From: Channallabes apus
Taxonomy: Eukaryota > Chordata > Actinopteri > Siluriformes > Clariidae
Length of the DNA: 64,000 bases
Direction: 5' to 3'
Assembly: GCA_030522415.1 (NCBI GenBank)
Contig: CM060104.1
Coordinates: 26,013,325-26,077,324, forward strand
Of this stretch, positions 11,726-22,800 are shown piece by piece. The notes under the pieces are model-generated. The model worked only from the letters and a program-made list of their open reading frames with translations, was not told the origin of the DNA and searched no databases. The first letter of the stretch is position 1. Each line of letters opens with the position of its first letter. Both the position numbers and the translations under genes were made by a program.

Positions 11726-12389
11726 CAAATGAGATAATATCATAGCTCCTTTGGTAGTTATCTTCTACCCTAGCTACTAATAGGCTAAGCCAGTGCTTCT
11801 AAAAAATTTGGGGCCACACTAGTGGGGAATACAGATATGACAGGTGGGGCGCAATGAACGGGAGGAAATAGTGGAAAATAATATGAAAGTACCTATTCTA
11901 ATTCATGCTTTTGTTAATGAAGAGCGCACGCTCAAAACTAAACAATCACACACAAATAAATGGATCATTAATACAAGTAAATTTAAAATAACATCAGTTG
12001 GGGGCCGGGAGAAAAAGTGGAACCATAGTGGAACAATAACGGGTTAACCTGCGCGACCCACTGGGCAGCGCTGCGCGACTCTGACAGAAATAGACCGCGC
12101 CGACCAGCAAATTACATTTTACCCCGCTGGGTTGCGCACGTACAAATCAGGCACGGCAAGGCGGAAACAATATTAAATAGTCCTGACATTTTAAATAAAA
12201 CACAGGGGGTCGCGCAGGTTTGTGATTCGAGCGGCGCTGCGCGATCCACCGGCCTGCGCGAATAAACCAGATCATCTCTGCGCTATCCAGATAGTGGCAC
12301 TGCGCTGTATTTGCGCAGATATTTGGTTCAATCGGGTGCCACGGTTTCGTCCCACTTTTGATGTGTCTGGCTTCACATACACTTCGACA

Positions 12390-12680
12390 ATGGAAGAAGA
12401 CGCTGCAGCAGCAGTGAGTTTACTTACATGTGACGAAACTAACAACGAGGAGATTGTAAAGAGAAAAGGTGCCTCGTCTGTGGTGTGGAATTGGTTTGGG
12501 TATAAGAAAAGTGATACGAATGAGATGAACGTGATTTGGAAGGTACGCAAGTGCACTGTTTTAACAAGTGGTGGAAACACGTCAAAACCTTTTCTATCAT
12601 CTGAAATCCAAGCATCCAAATGAATATGGCCAAAGTAAAAAAAAATGCGGCAAACCTCAGCAATTCACAGTTTAAATAAA
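12390..12680 (+). pseudogene. BED zinc-finger fragment of hAT origin, frameshifted
   Basis: The ATG at 12390 opens a ZBED-like N-terminus containing [10 protein letters not shown], but the expected zinc-binding start VIC has become VIW. One extra A near 12586, relative to copy B, then throws the frame before the LFYHLKSKH block. It is neither a working finger nor a host gene. The related copy at 45548 keeps this frame. Confidence 0.75.
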
Positions 12681-12831
12681 ATTACATTATGTAAAACAGT
12701 TTCTTTGTGTTTGAATTTTTATTTATGTATTTTCAGATACAAATTGCTATATTGTGATATATATCGTTATTGAGGTAGAAAATTGCTTCTACCGTGATAG
12801 AAGATTTTGGTTATATCGCCCACCCCTAATG

Positions 12832-13036
12832 AAGTCTATGTTGAGCTTGGATTCATGGTGGGGATGGTGGGGGCAGAAGAGAGACCCGTGTGTGTTTTGT
12901 GTCTTAAACCGCTGGCAGCAGACCGCATGAGACCCAACAAATTAGGAAGACACTTAGAGACAACACACTCAAAGACAAGCCACTCGACTTCTTTGAAAGA
13001 AAGCTGGCAGAATACAGACAGCAGGATAATCGCATG
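12832..13036 (+). pseudogene. ZBED5-like zinc-finger fragment in hAT composite
   Basis: The translation gives YVELGFMVG then [20 protein letters not shown] and HLETTH, which has the C-x2-C...H-x4-H spacing of the BED-type finger in ZBED5-like, hAT-derived proteins. It follows directly on a foreign hAT end inside the composite element and ends in a stop soon after. It is a captured fragment, not a gene. Confidence 0.6.
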
Positions 13037-13396
13037 GTAAAATCTGAATCGGTGGACAGCAAAGCACAAATGGCTTCATTCAAAGTTACATACAGAATTG
13101 GCCAAAAAACTACAAACGATTGCTGAGCAGCTAATAAACATGAGGTCAATTATGCAAAGATATGTGACAACGTAAGCCTTTTATAACAATTGCATGTGTA
13201 TTTTATATATTTTGAACTTGGTGTTGTTTGATCTTATTGGTTTAGAAATTGATATTTCAATAAACAGTAAACTTGGTCTATTTTATTATTATTTTGTTGA
13301 CAAGTGGGGCTTGAAAATTCACTCACCCCCTTAAGTGGGGAATGACAGAAAATGTTTGAGAACCACTGGGCTAAGTAGTGATGATATAACTAGACC

Positions 13397-13398
<2 letters not shown>

Positions 13399-13466
<68 letters not shown>

Positions 13467-13717
13467 GGTCAAAGGACCAATAGGTTCATAATTACATGTA
13501 TTAGTTTAGCTTGAGTAATGACTTAGAAAAGGAGATGAAATCATTGCAGTCAAACAGAGCAGCATAATTAACAGCAAAGACCAATTTCAGATTCTGTGTG
13601 TGTGTGTGTGTGCGCGCACGCTTTCCCAAGACTTACCATGCATGTCCACTTTTCCTGTGAGTCTGCGGAAATTTTCAGACTGACTTTTTCCCACCTACAC
13701 CCTCAAACACACACCAG

Positions 13718-13765
<48 letters not shown>

Positions 13766-13935
13766 GCCTTGTAAACTCTTATATGAATGACCTGTGAAAA
13801 CTGACACTGATGTTCTCATTGCAGTTTCTTGTGTGTGTGTTTGGGAGTGTGTGTTTCACAAACACAGCTGGACCAAGATATAAGAGAGAGTAGACCATTT
13901 TATACTGCCCACACACACACACACACACACACAAA
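13399..13935. repeat. Microsatellite cluster (CA/TG)n
   Basis: (CA)n of about 66 bases at 13399-13464, (GT)n at 13595-13611, (CA)n at 13720-13760, a TG-rich patch near 13830-13855 and (CA)n at 13910-13934. Confidence 0.88.
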
Positions 13936-15010
13936 GCCAGTCATGTTTGATCTTAAAATAGATTTACACTTCAGCAGTCTTACAACGTTAGCATAGAATT
14001 AGCTTCGGCATGCAAATTTGGTTCTAACATTTATTACAGTTTATTTTAAATACACAATTTTAAGCTATTTAAGGTTAATTTAGCTATTTTATTTAAACTT
14101 TAGTAGTTAGCAAGCTAATCCTCAATAAGTTAATAACCTAAAGTGTTTAACAATATTATATTAAAAAAAGAAATAGAAAGAAAGAAAAAAGGAGCCAGGA
14201 AAGAATTAAGCAACATATAAAATTAAAAGTTTTTGTTTACAATTAATTAAACTGGGTTAATATTAAAGTTTTTAAAAGTTAACAAAAGTCTACAGGTAAT
14301 TCAATATAAACTTATAATTGTGATTTTTTTTAAACACAGAAGATATTGGTTACATTACCAATATCTTAAGAATTATTACATTTATCCTGGTTTTAATACA
14401 AATAAACAAAGCTAAATATATTTTAAAATTTAGTATTTGTTTAACCCGAATTTCAAATATTGAGCTAAATTATAGAGCATTTTCAATTTTACGTTGCCAA
14501 CTAATATTTATTAAAATAAAGTTGTGACCTTAAATATTAAATAAGTTAATTTTTATTATGGATGAATTATTATTGTAACATAATTAATTTATTATTTATT
14601 TTTTCAGTTCTATTTTTAAGTAATCAAACTGAAATTATTGTAAAAGCTGTCAAGATAGTGGCAAATGTTTATTGTGTGTCCTTAAAGTAACTCTTCTTTT
14701 ACCCCTAACCTTACTGTAACTTCAACTTATTTTAAGCTTTACCTCAGACTCCTTCCTTACATATTAAAACCTAAAAAAAAAGATTCTAATTGTTTATATC
14801 CATGGAGTGTGTGCTGTACACATCTCAGAATGAGCTGTTACTAAGGAAACTATAATGTATTAGAACATATTTGAATCAGAGTACAGAATGTTAAAACAGA
14901 CCGTAAGATACACAACACACACAATACAAATCGGTTTCATTTAAACCCTATACACTGTGTGTTTGTGTGTGTGTGAGTTTGTGTGGGTGGCAAAACAGAC
15001 TTTTTAGAAC
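13936..15010. other. AT-rich intergenic DNA, nothing recognised
   Basis: Strongly AT-rich sequence with short poly-A and poly-T runs. Neither strand shows a coding stretch, a terminal inverted repeat or a known repeat. Confidence 0.6.
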
Positions 15011-15119
15011 TTTTTATATAGTATAGCCTTTGACGTAAAGATATAAAGAACACATAAATACATGCTTCCTTTTCAGCCCTTTGAAATAGCCATTACAGAA
15101 CAAAAGCCTCTCCCAGAAG

Positions 15120-15150
15120 CACAGTGGGGACTCTCTCTCTCTCTCTCTCT

Positions 15151-15193
<43 letters not shown>

Positions 15194-15300
15194 CTCACCA
15201 GGACCACTGGACCTTTGCATTTAATCGTGTCAAAGGACCCGTCATAACCACATCACACACGTTTGCCCTTTATTTTATACACAGACACAGATGAACACAA

Positions 15301-15335
<35 letters not shown>
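15120..15335. repeat. (CT)n-(CA)n and (CA)n microsatellites
   Basis: Compound array (CT)n 15130-15151 joined to (CA)n 15153-15190, then (CA)n 15305-15333. Confidence 0.88.
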
Positions 15336-15339
<4 letters not shown>

Positions 15340-16560
15340 TGAAAGAGTGACATAGTGAGAGTTAAACACACATCAGAACAACGTGCAGCGAAACACACAC
15401 CTGTCTCTCAAACTCTTTCTGTCTGTCCCATTTTCTTCTTTCTATCTCTCTGTTTCTTTCTTTCATGCAATCAATAAGACCAAAACAGGAACATTTTCTT
15501 GAACAGTAGAACTTTTTATCCTCATATATTCATCTTTATTTATGCAGCTTAGTTATGCATTGTGACTTATAAATTTGGACTTTTAATCTTTTGATGTATA
15601 GATGTTTGAGTGTGTGTGCATTGACATGGCCAGGAATTAATACATGTATTGGACACAAACTCACCCACCTGTTCTCTATAACTATATGTACTGTTCGGGG
15701 TCCCCGGGGAGGCATAGAGCCTATGATGATCGTCATCAACATCGTCACCACTGAGGGCAACTTCTTGTTCATCCATTTCAGTCTATTGTCTTATGTGAGG
15801 TCAGCTGACAGCCCATATAATTGCACGTCCTGTTTTATTTTGTCTATCCAGCGTCTTCTTTGTCGTCCTCAGCTTCTGCTTCCTTTCACCTCTGTGAACA
15901 GTGCTCGGTTGGGAATCGCTTTTAGAGTCTATTCCACTGACGTGACCACCTTTCAGCTCTTGTTTTGGCTTCCTTAGCTTTAGTTTCTCTCTGATTTTCT
16001 AATTTTTCCATTTTTTAAGTCTGCACAGCAAATTATTTTATGTTAGTAACTAGTTATTTCAAGATATCCTATGATTCTGACTTAACATATCCTCATTACA
16101 ACACTCTACATCTTAGTTTTTTAATTAATATCTTGTTGTTTGACTTATACTTTTATTCTGACTTATTTTGTAATTTTTATACAGTATGTGTTAACTGAAT
16201 TCTACTAAACTAACATGAATTACCATTAACCAACTAACATTTTTCTAGCATTTAACATGTTAGCATACATGTTAACTAACTAATAATTATGAACTAACTT
16301 TTGAAACAATTTAATCTTTATGGCTGATTGCAATTAAGGTGTTAAAAAATGTCAAAACAATGAGGGAAAACTGTCTCATGCCAAAATAATGAATCATAGT
16401 CATAACATGGATGTATTAAGTTGAACTAAATTACTTTAAGAATTTTAAATTATTTCACCTTATTTAACATTGCAGATTGTGAGTCATGGAAGGTTTAAAT
16501 TCCATATAAAGTACAACAGATTAAAAACATATAGTTCATACACTACTGAACGCAAATTAT
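15340..16560. other. Intergenic DNA, no supported gene
   Basis: A 128-codon open frame at 15591-15977 has no recognisable domain and no codon-bias support, so it is not called. The remainder is AT-rich with no repeat recognised. Confidence 0.5.
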
Positions 16561-16561
16561 T

Positions 16562-16900
16562 ATTCAATTCAATCTTATTTTATTTGTATAGCGCTTTTAA
16601 CAATAGTCATTGTCCCAAACCAGCTTTACCGAATCAAAAATTTGGGAAAAGTGTTTGCAATGTGTGAGAAAATATGTACAAATCAAAAATGATCAGATAG
16701 TCCCTGATGAGCAAGTCGAGAGTGATGGTGCTGAGGGAAGAGGGGAGATTCCCTGAGATGACAATAAGAAGAAACCTTGAGAGAAACCAGACTCAATACG
16801 GAACCCATCATCATTTGGGTGATAACAGATACCAAGAATAGATCTGCAGTCCTACTGTGCGTTAGGAGGCAGGATGTTTAGTATAACTGGACAGGTGTTT
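16562..16900 (-). mobile_element. L2 LINE 3' end, 5'-truncated
   Basis: On the minus strand this is the 3' UTR of the L2 family at 4436. Shared blocks are AGCGCTATACAAAT near the 3' end, GAGTCTGGTTTCTCTCAAGG and a TATCACCCAAATGATG block. The 3' terminus is near 16562, where the AATTCAAT tail lies. Confidence 0.75.
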
Positions 16901-16929
16901 AAGTTATTATAAAGTCCAGTTTCGCTATT

Positions 16930-17224
16930 GAAGTGAAGACCATGGTTCATAAGAATGCCAGCAAAGCTGCTAGCAAGAAAAAAATGGTGCCACTTTCAGT
17001 TTTGTTTTTAAAGCAGACGGTGCCAAGAGGAATCAACACATAAATTACTTTGTCTTTTCTCAATGTTCTGATTGTTTTTATATGCTAGAAATATGATTTA
17101 TAGTGTTGGAAATTGGTAATATTTTTGTGTGGGTTTAACAAGTTATCTGCATTTACATCATTTCCTTGAGAAAACACATTTGACAATATGAAATTTCGCC
17201 TCAAGAACTGCCAAGGCATCACTG
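16930..17224 (-). mobile_element. Tc1/mariner-superfamily fragment
   Basis: The segment matches parts of the element at 26616-27549: the GCCAAGAGGAATCA block, TTCTGATTGTTTTTATATGC and GTGTTGGAAATTGGTAATAT. It ends in GGCATCACTG followed by TA, so one terminal repeat and its TA target are kept. The opposite end is missing. Confidence 0.5.
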
Positions 17225-17454
17225 TATAGTGTATCTTACATAGTAGTTAGTAGAAACAGGGTAAGCTTGAGCTAACAAAAAAAATTTAGTTCAATGCTAA
17301 GAAACTACATAATATATATATGAAGAATATAAATAAAGCGTAAAACTCACAAGTAATAGTAAGAAGGTAGTCATAGCAATGACGTATTAAAAAATCATAA
17401 AACTAAAAATTATTAAAAACATAAAAAGGTTCACAAATTTAATTCCTGAATGCA

Positions 17455-17455
<1 letters not shown>

Positions 17456-17496
<41 letters not shown>
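17456..17496. repeat. (ATT)n trinucleotide repeat
   Basis: About 13 ATT units. From 17225 to 17455 nothing is recognised apart from AT-rich DNA. Confidence 0.9.
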
Positions 17497-17499
<3 letters not shown>

Positions 17500-17639
17500 C
17501 CATGTCACCTCAGTATTTAGTGTTTTTATAGACATTTATTGTACGTTTGTGTTTATTCACCTCTACAGCTAAGGGGGTGGTGGGGGGTGTATAATAATGA
17601 GTAATGCTAACATGCTAACTTTCCCTCAGGGCTTCTGAA

Positions 17640-18004
17640 GTAGCCCCCATCCCCCCACTGTGTGTGAGTGGTTTAAAGTTTCCTCCCTCCGGGCGCTGAT
17701 TGGCCCGCGTGTGCGCGCGCGCATTCCTCCGCACTGAAAAGTTGCTGCGCCGCTGCGTGCTGCTCGCGCATTCCGCTCAGTGAGGCACACAGTGATGCTG
17801 CTGAGAGGAGCAGGCAGGGCTAGGCAGAGTTATTACTGAGGGGAGAAAGAGTGAAAGGAAGTGAAAAATGGAGTGTGTGACGTTAGAATCGGGGGTTATT
17901 AAGTGTGGCAGAGTTTAATATAATTTATCTTAAAGCGAGAGAGCTGACCCGTCATCCTGACTGGATTTATTTCGACTCAGCTGTGTTGGGGATAAGTAAC
18001 AGAA
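17640..18004 (+). promoter_or_regulatory. metrn promoter and 5' UTR region
   Basis: The base composition changes abruptly from AT-rich to CpG-rich here, with GCGCGCGCGC near 17714-17723 and many CpGs up to about 17775. A CTGATTGGC block at about 17696 is an inverted CCAAT box. No clear TATA box precedes the ATG at 18005, so a CpG-type promoter is likely. The transcription start cannot be placed from sequence. Confidence 0.55.
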
Positions 18005-19552
18005 ATGGAGATTGTTTCTGTGATTTTGGTGTTAATTACAATGACTGGAGCGACCTTTTCAGCGGATGAGTGCAGCTGGAGGGGAAGGTAAGATTAAAAC
18101 CTCGTCACATTGTTACACTTGTTAGTGTGGATCCGTAGTGCTCATGCGCGCGTCAGACCCGCACTGCTTTTCTCCGTTTTTCTACACTTATGTGCATATT
18201 TTGTTCATATTATATACATTCGATTAGGTTTGTGTCTACTTTATTTGTAATAAAATTTATTTAAAAGTCATTTTGTGAGGTAAAATCTTTACAAAATGGT
18301 CAAATCAGAGTCAAGTCCCGTTAAATTCCGTTACACCTCATAGGGTTTAAATAGCCAGGAGCGTCATTTCTCGCGCGGTGTGGAATGCTAATGTGCTGCA
18401 CGTTCGCGCGCACGCTGTCAGTAGGGGGCGCGCACGCAGGCGCTCGTGGGGTTAATAAAAGATTCAAGATGTAAGATTTGATTTGTCACATAAATGACTG
18501 TACAGGTACAGCAGTAGTGAAATGAAGGAAAAACTCCAGACTGTGCAAAAAAAGAAAAAAAAACAACACAAGGTTGGCCTGACTTTTTAAGACTTGAAGA
18601 AAGAGAAAGTTTAATATCTTTATGGCATTTGGTAGACACTTTTATCCAGAGCAACTTTAATTTGTCTCATTGTACATCTAAGTAGTTGAGGGTTTGGGAC
18701 TTGCTCAAGGGCCCAAAAGTGACATCTTGGTGGTTTGTTCTGGGGTTTAAACCTGGGACTTTCAGATCAGAGCTAACCATACTGTCAGTTTGTGCAGAAC
18801 ATCAGAGTCATGGCCATGTATTTAGTGAAGTATCTGATTAACACACTGCCCTTTGAGAGCATGTTACATGGAGTGTGTTCATGAGTTTCAGTGTTCTCAC
18901 CTTTTTTGTGTGTGTGTTGTGTAGCGGTCTCTCTCGGCAAGAGCAAGGTGTTGAGCAGGTGTTCCTGCGCTGCGCCGAAGGCTCTGTCGAGTTCCTGTAC
19001 CCCACCGGAGCCCTGCGTCTCACTCTCTTGCCCCGGCTACCCGGAAACAGAGTGGGCGGGGCCAATGGAACGCCCACGTCTGTCTGCATCAAGCCGGAGC
19101 CTCAGTGGGGCGGTGCCCAGCTTTACCTGGAGAGAGGCGGAGTCCTGGAGCTGCTAGTGAGTGACACACCTGGTCCCTCTTATCTACGCTGTTTCAGCAT
19201 TACTCCCGGGGAAAGCCCGGCCCTGTTCCTGCAAGCCACGCCCCACAGCGACATCAGCAGGCGCATCGCGGCGTTCCGTTACGAGTTGAGAGGGGATAGG
19301 ACCTCGCAGTTTTCTGTTAACTCTGTGAACGCTGATGTGGAAGAAGGTGAGAAAAGCGAAACTGGAAAAGTTGTATATTGTCGAGGGAAGGGGGGACGTT
19401 TGTACAACACGGCCGCCTCACATCGTTATAAATTTGTCCTTCTTACACACACTGTGTCTCAAACCACATGATCAAACCAAACCGGCTTCCAAAAACTTGT
19501 TAGCTCCTTTAGAATGGAAGCTCAACTGCATTTTCCATTAATCAATCCAGAA

Positions 19553-19591
<39 letters not shown>

Positions 19592-19948
19592 TGGGAACAG
19601 GGCGAGAGAGACAGAGAGCTTGAGAGAGGGGGAGGGATGGAGAGGACAAAAGCTCAGTATGGAGAGGGGACGAGTCCTTTCAGCATACTGCATGAACGAG
19701 CCGTATCCGTGGTAACGGGGGGATGGTCAGCTGAGGGACAGGGCTTTTGTTCAGGAGCTAAACTCACACACACACACAGGATGTAAGGTAATTTAAAAAA
19801 TGCAATGATGGTCTACATAGGTGGCTGTGTGTGTGTGTGTCTCAGAGAGAGACAGCACTGGGGGGGGATTAACAGGAAGGGTTTAGAGGACTTCACACCT
19901 CACTGCCTTTCAACAGGTGCCTTCAATCACACCAGTCATAGTACATAC

Positions 19949-19982
<34 letters not shown>

Positions 19983-20221
19983 TGCATCTGTCTGGTGGTT
20001 TCTATGGTGTAAAAGTAATGTGTTGAAGAATGTGTTGTAACTTTTATCATGTTCTGTCCCAGTCACACGCGCGCGCGCGCGCGCACACACACACACACAC
20101 ACATATACCAACAAGGTTCCTATGACAGTCTTTCTGTGACAACCAGAACATTTGGAATGTAGCTTTGTGTGTGTGGCTCTTCATGACCCAGTGTGTCAAA
20201 GAAACTAAATGTTATCTTTTT

Positions 20222-20262
<41 letters not shown>

Positions 20263-20987
20263 TAGGAGCGTGCAGGCCGTGTAACGACACAGAGATGCTG
20301 ATGGCAGTTTGCACTAGTGACTTTGGTGAGTCTTACACACTTTTGCCTATGATTTACACACACACCTTTGTTCTATCATTGCCAATTGGTCCCATCAACT
20401 TCATCAGGTTTAAGTTCATACAGCAGTTAGCATGTCTGATCTGACACACACACACAGTTCTAATTGAAACGTGGCCAGACAGAGTGGCATCGCCATGGAA
20501 ATTTGGTGTGGGGGTTGGGGTGTCTCAGGGGAGCAGATTATATTACTGGAGTTAAAAGACTTTAACAGGGTCAACTGACGTTCATACACTCATTCACTCA
20601 CACACACACACAACTAACACACTGAGAGTTGTATCCATAAATAGTGTTTAAATTATTTTCCTCTCTGTGTGTTTAGTGGTACGTGGGAATATCCGCGCGG
20701 TGGAAGCGGACTCTGGACAGCGCGTGTCGGTGATCAGCGTGAGCGCAACGCGTGTGTACCGTCAGAAATGGCCTCTGTTCTCCAGCGTGGGCCGTCTCAC
20801 ACACTCCGGAGAGATCCGCACACTGCTACGCTGTGGCGTCCGCGCCGGCTCCGGAAGTTTCCTCTTCACTGGACACGCCCACTTTGGGGAGGCCTGGCTC
20901 ACCTGCGCACCAAGGTACAAGGAATTCTTGAGAGTGTACGAGCGTGCCAAGCAGGACCTCCAGATCCCCTGCACTCTCGACACCTGA
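18005..20987 (+). CDS. metrn: Meteorin, secreted neurotrophic factor (4 exons)
   Basis: Exons are 18005-18087, 18925-19346, 20266-20325 and 20677-20987 (83+422+60+311 = 876 nt, 291 aa plus stop). All introns are GT-AG with phases 2, 1 and 1. The product is a secreted protein; in mammals meteorin acts on glia and axon growth. Residues 1-20 form a signal peptide ending near TFSA, followed by DECSWRGSG. Ten cysteines are visible, as expected for the meteorin family, including the ACRPCND block of exon 3. The blocks LFLQATPHSDISRR and FLFTGHAHFGEA are family signatures. The CSWRG start and the ATPH-DISRR-AAFR-ELR run match METRN better than METRNL. Two N-glycosylation sequons (NGT, NDT) are present. 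Length is close to the ~293 aa of the human protein. The start is fixed by the signal peptide. The exon 3 acceptor is oddly placed straight after an 18-unit TG repeat. Confidence 0.95.
18460..18600 (-). repeat. LINE 3'-end-like fragment in metrn intron 1
   Basis: The block GATTTGTCACATAAATGACT...GCAGTAGTGAAATGAA resembles the LINE 3' ends at 49495 and 63172, which carry TTTGTCACATACACAGTCAT and GCAGTGAAATGCTT. It is strongly eroded. Confidence 0.4.
18622..18785 (-). mobile_element. tRNA-derived SINE in metrn intron 1
   Basis: On the minus strand it contains a GTTTAAACC B-box-like block, the GGGCCCTTGAGCAAG core, and the CTCTGGATAAAAGTGTCTAC tail. These are the body of the SINE family seen at 37143. 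The head is partly lost. Confidence 0.65.
19557..20103. repeat. Microsatellites in metrn intron 2
   Basis: (CA)n at 19557-19589, (CA)n at 19961-19982, and a compound (CG)n-(CA)n at 20066-20103. Intron 2 (19347-20265) is otherwise unremarkable, apart from the (TG)18 at its 3' end, listed separately. Confidence 0.85.
20225..20265 (+). promoter_or_regulatory. (TG)18 abutting metrn exon 3 acceptor
   Basis: Thirty-six bases of GT run directly into GGTAG and then exon 3. The usual pyrimidine tract (ATCTTTTTCTC) is pushed upstream to 20214-20224, more than 40 bases from the AG. The branch point is probably the CTAA near 20205. No other AG lies in between, so the acceptor can still work. UG repeats at 3' splice sites are known TDP-43 targets in CFTR exon 9. 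Confidence 0.7.
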
Positions 20988-22800
20988 ACTGATAAAGAGA
21001 GAGACAGGACAAGAGAGGAAGACAGGAAACATTGTCTTCATGGAGGAAGAGAAGGAGAGAGATGAAAGGAGAGACAACTAAATCTGAGAGAGAAAGACAA
21101 TGGCATCATCATGGTGACAAAGACACAGTGAATAGTATCAGTAATGTCTTCGTGGAAAGAGAGACAGTAAATTGTGTCCTTATGGAGAAAGAAAAGGAAA
21201 TAGTGTCCTCATAGAAAGAGTGACCGCGCATAATGTCTTCACAGAGAGAGAGATGGCTGTGTCCTAATGGAGAGAGAGAGAGACAGTGAATAATGTCTTC
21301 AGGGAGAGAGACCAGGTGTCACAAAGTGATACACAGATTACCATCCTCATGAAGAGATACACAAGATAGTGTCCTTGCAAAAAGACATCCAGAAAAAGTC
21401 ACCTTTATAGTAAGAGACACGGAATTATCACAGGGAGAGACACAAAAAGTGAGCCGTGACTCCTCAGGACTTTAACTCATAAGCTATAAGCGAAGGACGT
21501 GTGACACTCGTCAGTATTAATACCACTCACGGGTTTAATATAAAAATTTAATTAATTTGCACTGAAGATGAGGAGAGAGCTGAAACCAAACGATGGAAGC
21601 AGATGAAATGTAGCACACACACACAGATCTGATCATTTATTACCTGATTTACACAGCATCCTAAATTCCACTCTTGTTTACACTGCATGCTAAAACAAGC
21701 TAAAGCTGCATCCCTGTGAAGTTAAAGGTGATCGAGTATGAAATATGCTAGCATTCTAAACTGATTTTTAAAAAAGAACAAGATGAGACTTCGAAGCACT
21801 TTCACTCCATATCCGTTCATATGACTTAAATACTGTTAGAGTGTTTCTTGAGCAATTCTTTTTCAATATATATATATTTTTAATAAGAAAGCTGGATTTG
21901 ATTTACCTGACATTGCTTTGTTGTTTTTTGTTTGTTTGTTTAAAGATGAATTATTTAACGGTAAAGAGTCTCAGATATTATTACAGAGTGGGCCGAGATA
22001 TATATATATATATATATATATATTATACGATACATATGTTCAGATGATCACACATCCTTTTTAGTAGGGACATGAATCACCATGGACTTCCCGATATTAT
22101 CACGATACTGATTTGATCTGAGTCGCGATTCTGTTGGTATCATGATTTTGATTTGGTTAGAATTTGGAACAAACTTAGCAAAAGATTCACTCTGCTGCAG
22201 AGCTGCACAGTTCTGTCTGTTTAAAGTGCACCACCTGTAGGATTATAGAGGAACTGCAACACTTTACAACTTCAGATGCAAACTTATCTGAATTAGAAAT
22301 TGTTTTAAAGAATTTATTTTCGCTTCAGTTTCTTGTGCGATAGATGAATTGCTGCACAAAAGAATCGAGATATGTAACTGAATTGATTTTCTGTCCTCGA
22401 TCCCTATTTTATAGATATTCTCTTGGGAAAAAAAATTAGCGTGTGAGAGCTTGCGAATGAGTGTGTACGTGAGTGTGTGATCGCGTGATTGAACGTGTGT
22501 GTGTGGTGTTAAATGTTTATGGTTGTGCACTAAACCAGCGGAAAGAGAAACCAAACAGAACTCTTGAGCTGCATCTTACTGCCTCATTGTGTGTGTATAC
22601 AGAGTTGTGTGTGTATAAATGTTGTAAATAAGATGTTTTAGAAGAGAGAATATTGTGTATATGTGAACCATATGACTGATTAAACAGACGTTTAAATGAA
22701 TTACGATGTTTTATTGATTTGTCGTACATGAGACCCACTACTCACACCTCTCCGCCAATCAGAGATGAGTTTCCCATGGACATAGGTATAAGGGGAATAA
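20988..22800 (+). other. metrn 3' UTR with purine-rich degenerate repeats
   Basis: From 20995 to about 21450 the sequence is a series of diverged units of roughly 45-60 bases, built on GAGAGAGACAGTGAATAATG and GTCTTCATGGAGAGAG-like pieces. From 21450 on it is unique and AT-rich, with (AT)n at about 22001-22022. Candidate polyadenylation signals are ATTAAA near 22679 and AATAAA at 22795. The real end is not fixed by sequence. Confidence 0.5.
22062..22412. mobile_element. Possible hAT-like MITE
   Basis: The left end TAGTAGGGACATGAATC and the inverted right end TAAAATAGGGATCGAGGACA are similar. The inside begins with the CGATATTATCACGATACT wording common in fish hAT MITEs. No target duplication was confirmed. 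If real, it lies inside the likely metrn 3' UTR. Confidence 0.3.

Larger units (their letters stand above)
11791..13368 (+). mobile_element. Composite hAT (Charlie-like) element, copy A
   Basis: The right end reads inward as CAGTGGTTCTCAAACATT, the usual hAT-Charlie terminus. The left end is a mutated version (CAGTGCTTCTAAAAAATT). The flanks match as an 8-bp target duplication: GGCTAAGC at 11783-11790 and GGCTAAGT at 13369-13376, 7 of 8. Inside are a BED-finger fragment (12390-12680), a foreign hAT end (TATATCGCCCACCCCTA near 12815-12830) and a second zinc-finger-like fragment (about 12832-13036). The same order occurs in copy B at 44973, so the composite formed before it spread. It encodes no transposase catalytic domain. 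Confidence 0.82.

Noticed and set aside
12222..12623. BED-finger protein as a domesticated host gene
   Set aside because: The finger has lost a zinc ligand and is frameshifted. The unit repeats at 45548 with its own defects and lies within transposon ends.
15591..15977. 128-codon open frame as a possible gene
   Set aside because: No domain, no signal peptide, no splice context and AT-rich surroundings; a chance frame is more likely, although a worn retroelement piece cannot be excluded.
18891..19157. Alternative frame over metrn exon 2
   Set aside because: The other frame matches meteorin across the whole exon and joins in phase with exons 1 and 3; this one is a shadow. The frames at 20669 and on the minus strand at 20762 are shadows of exon 4.
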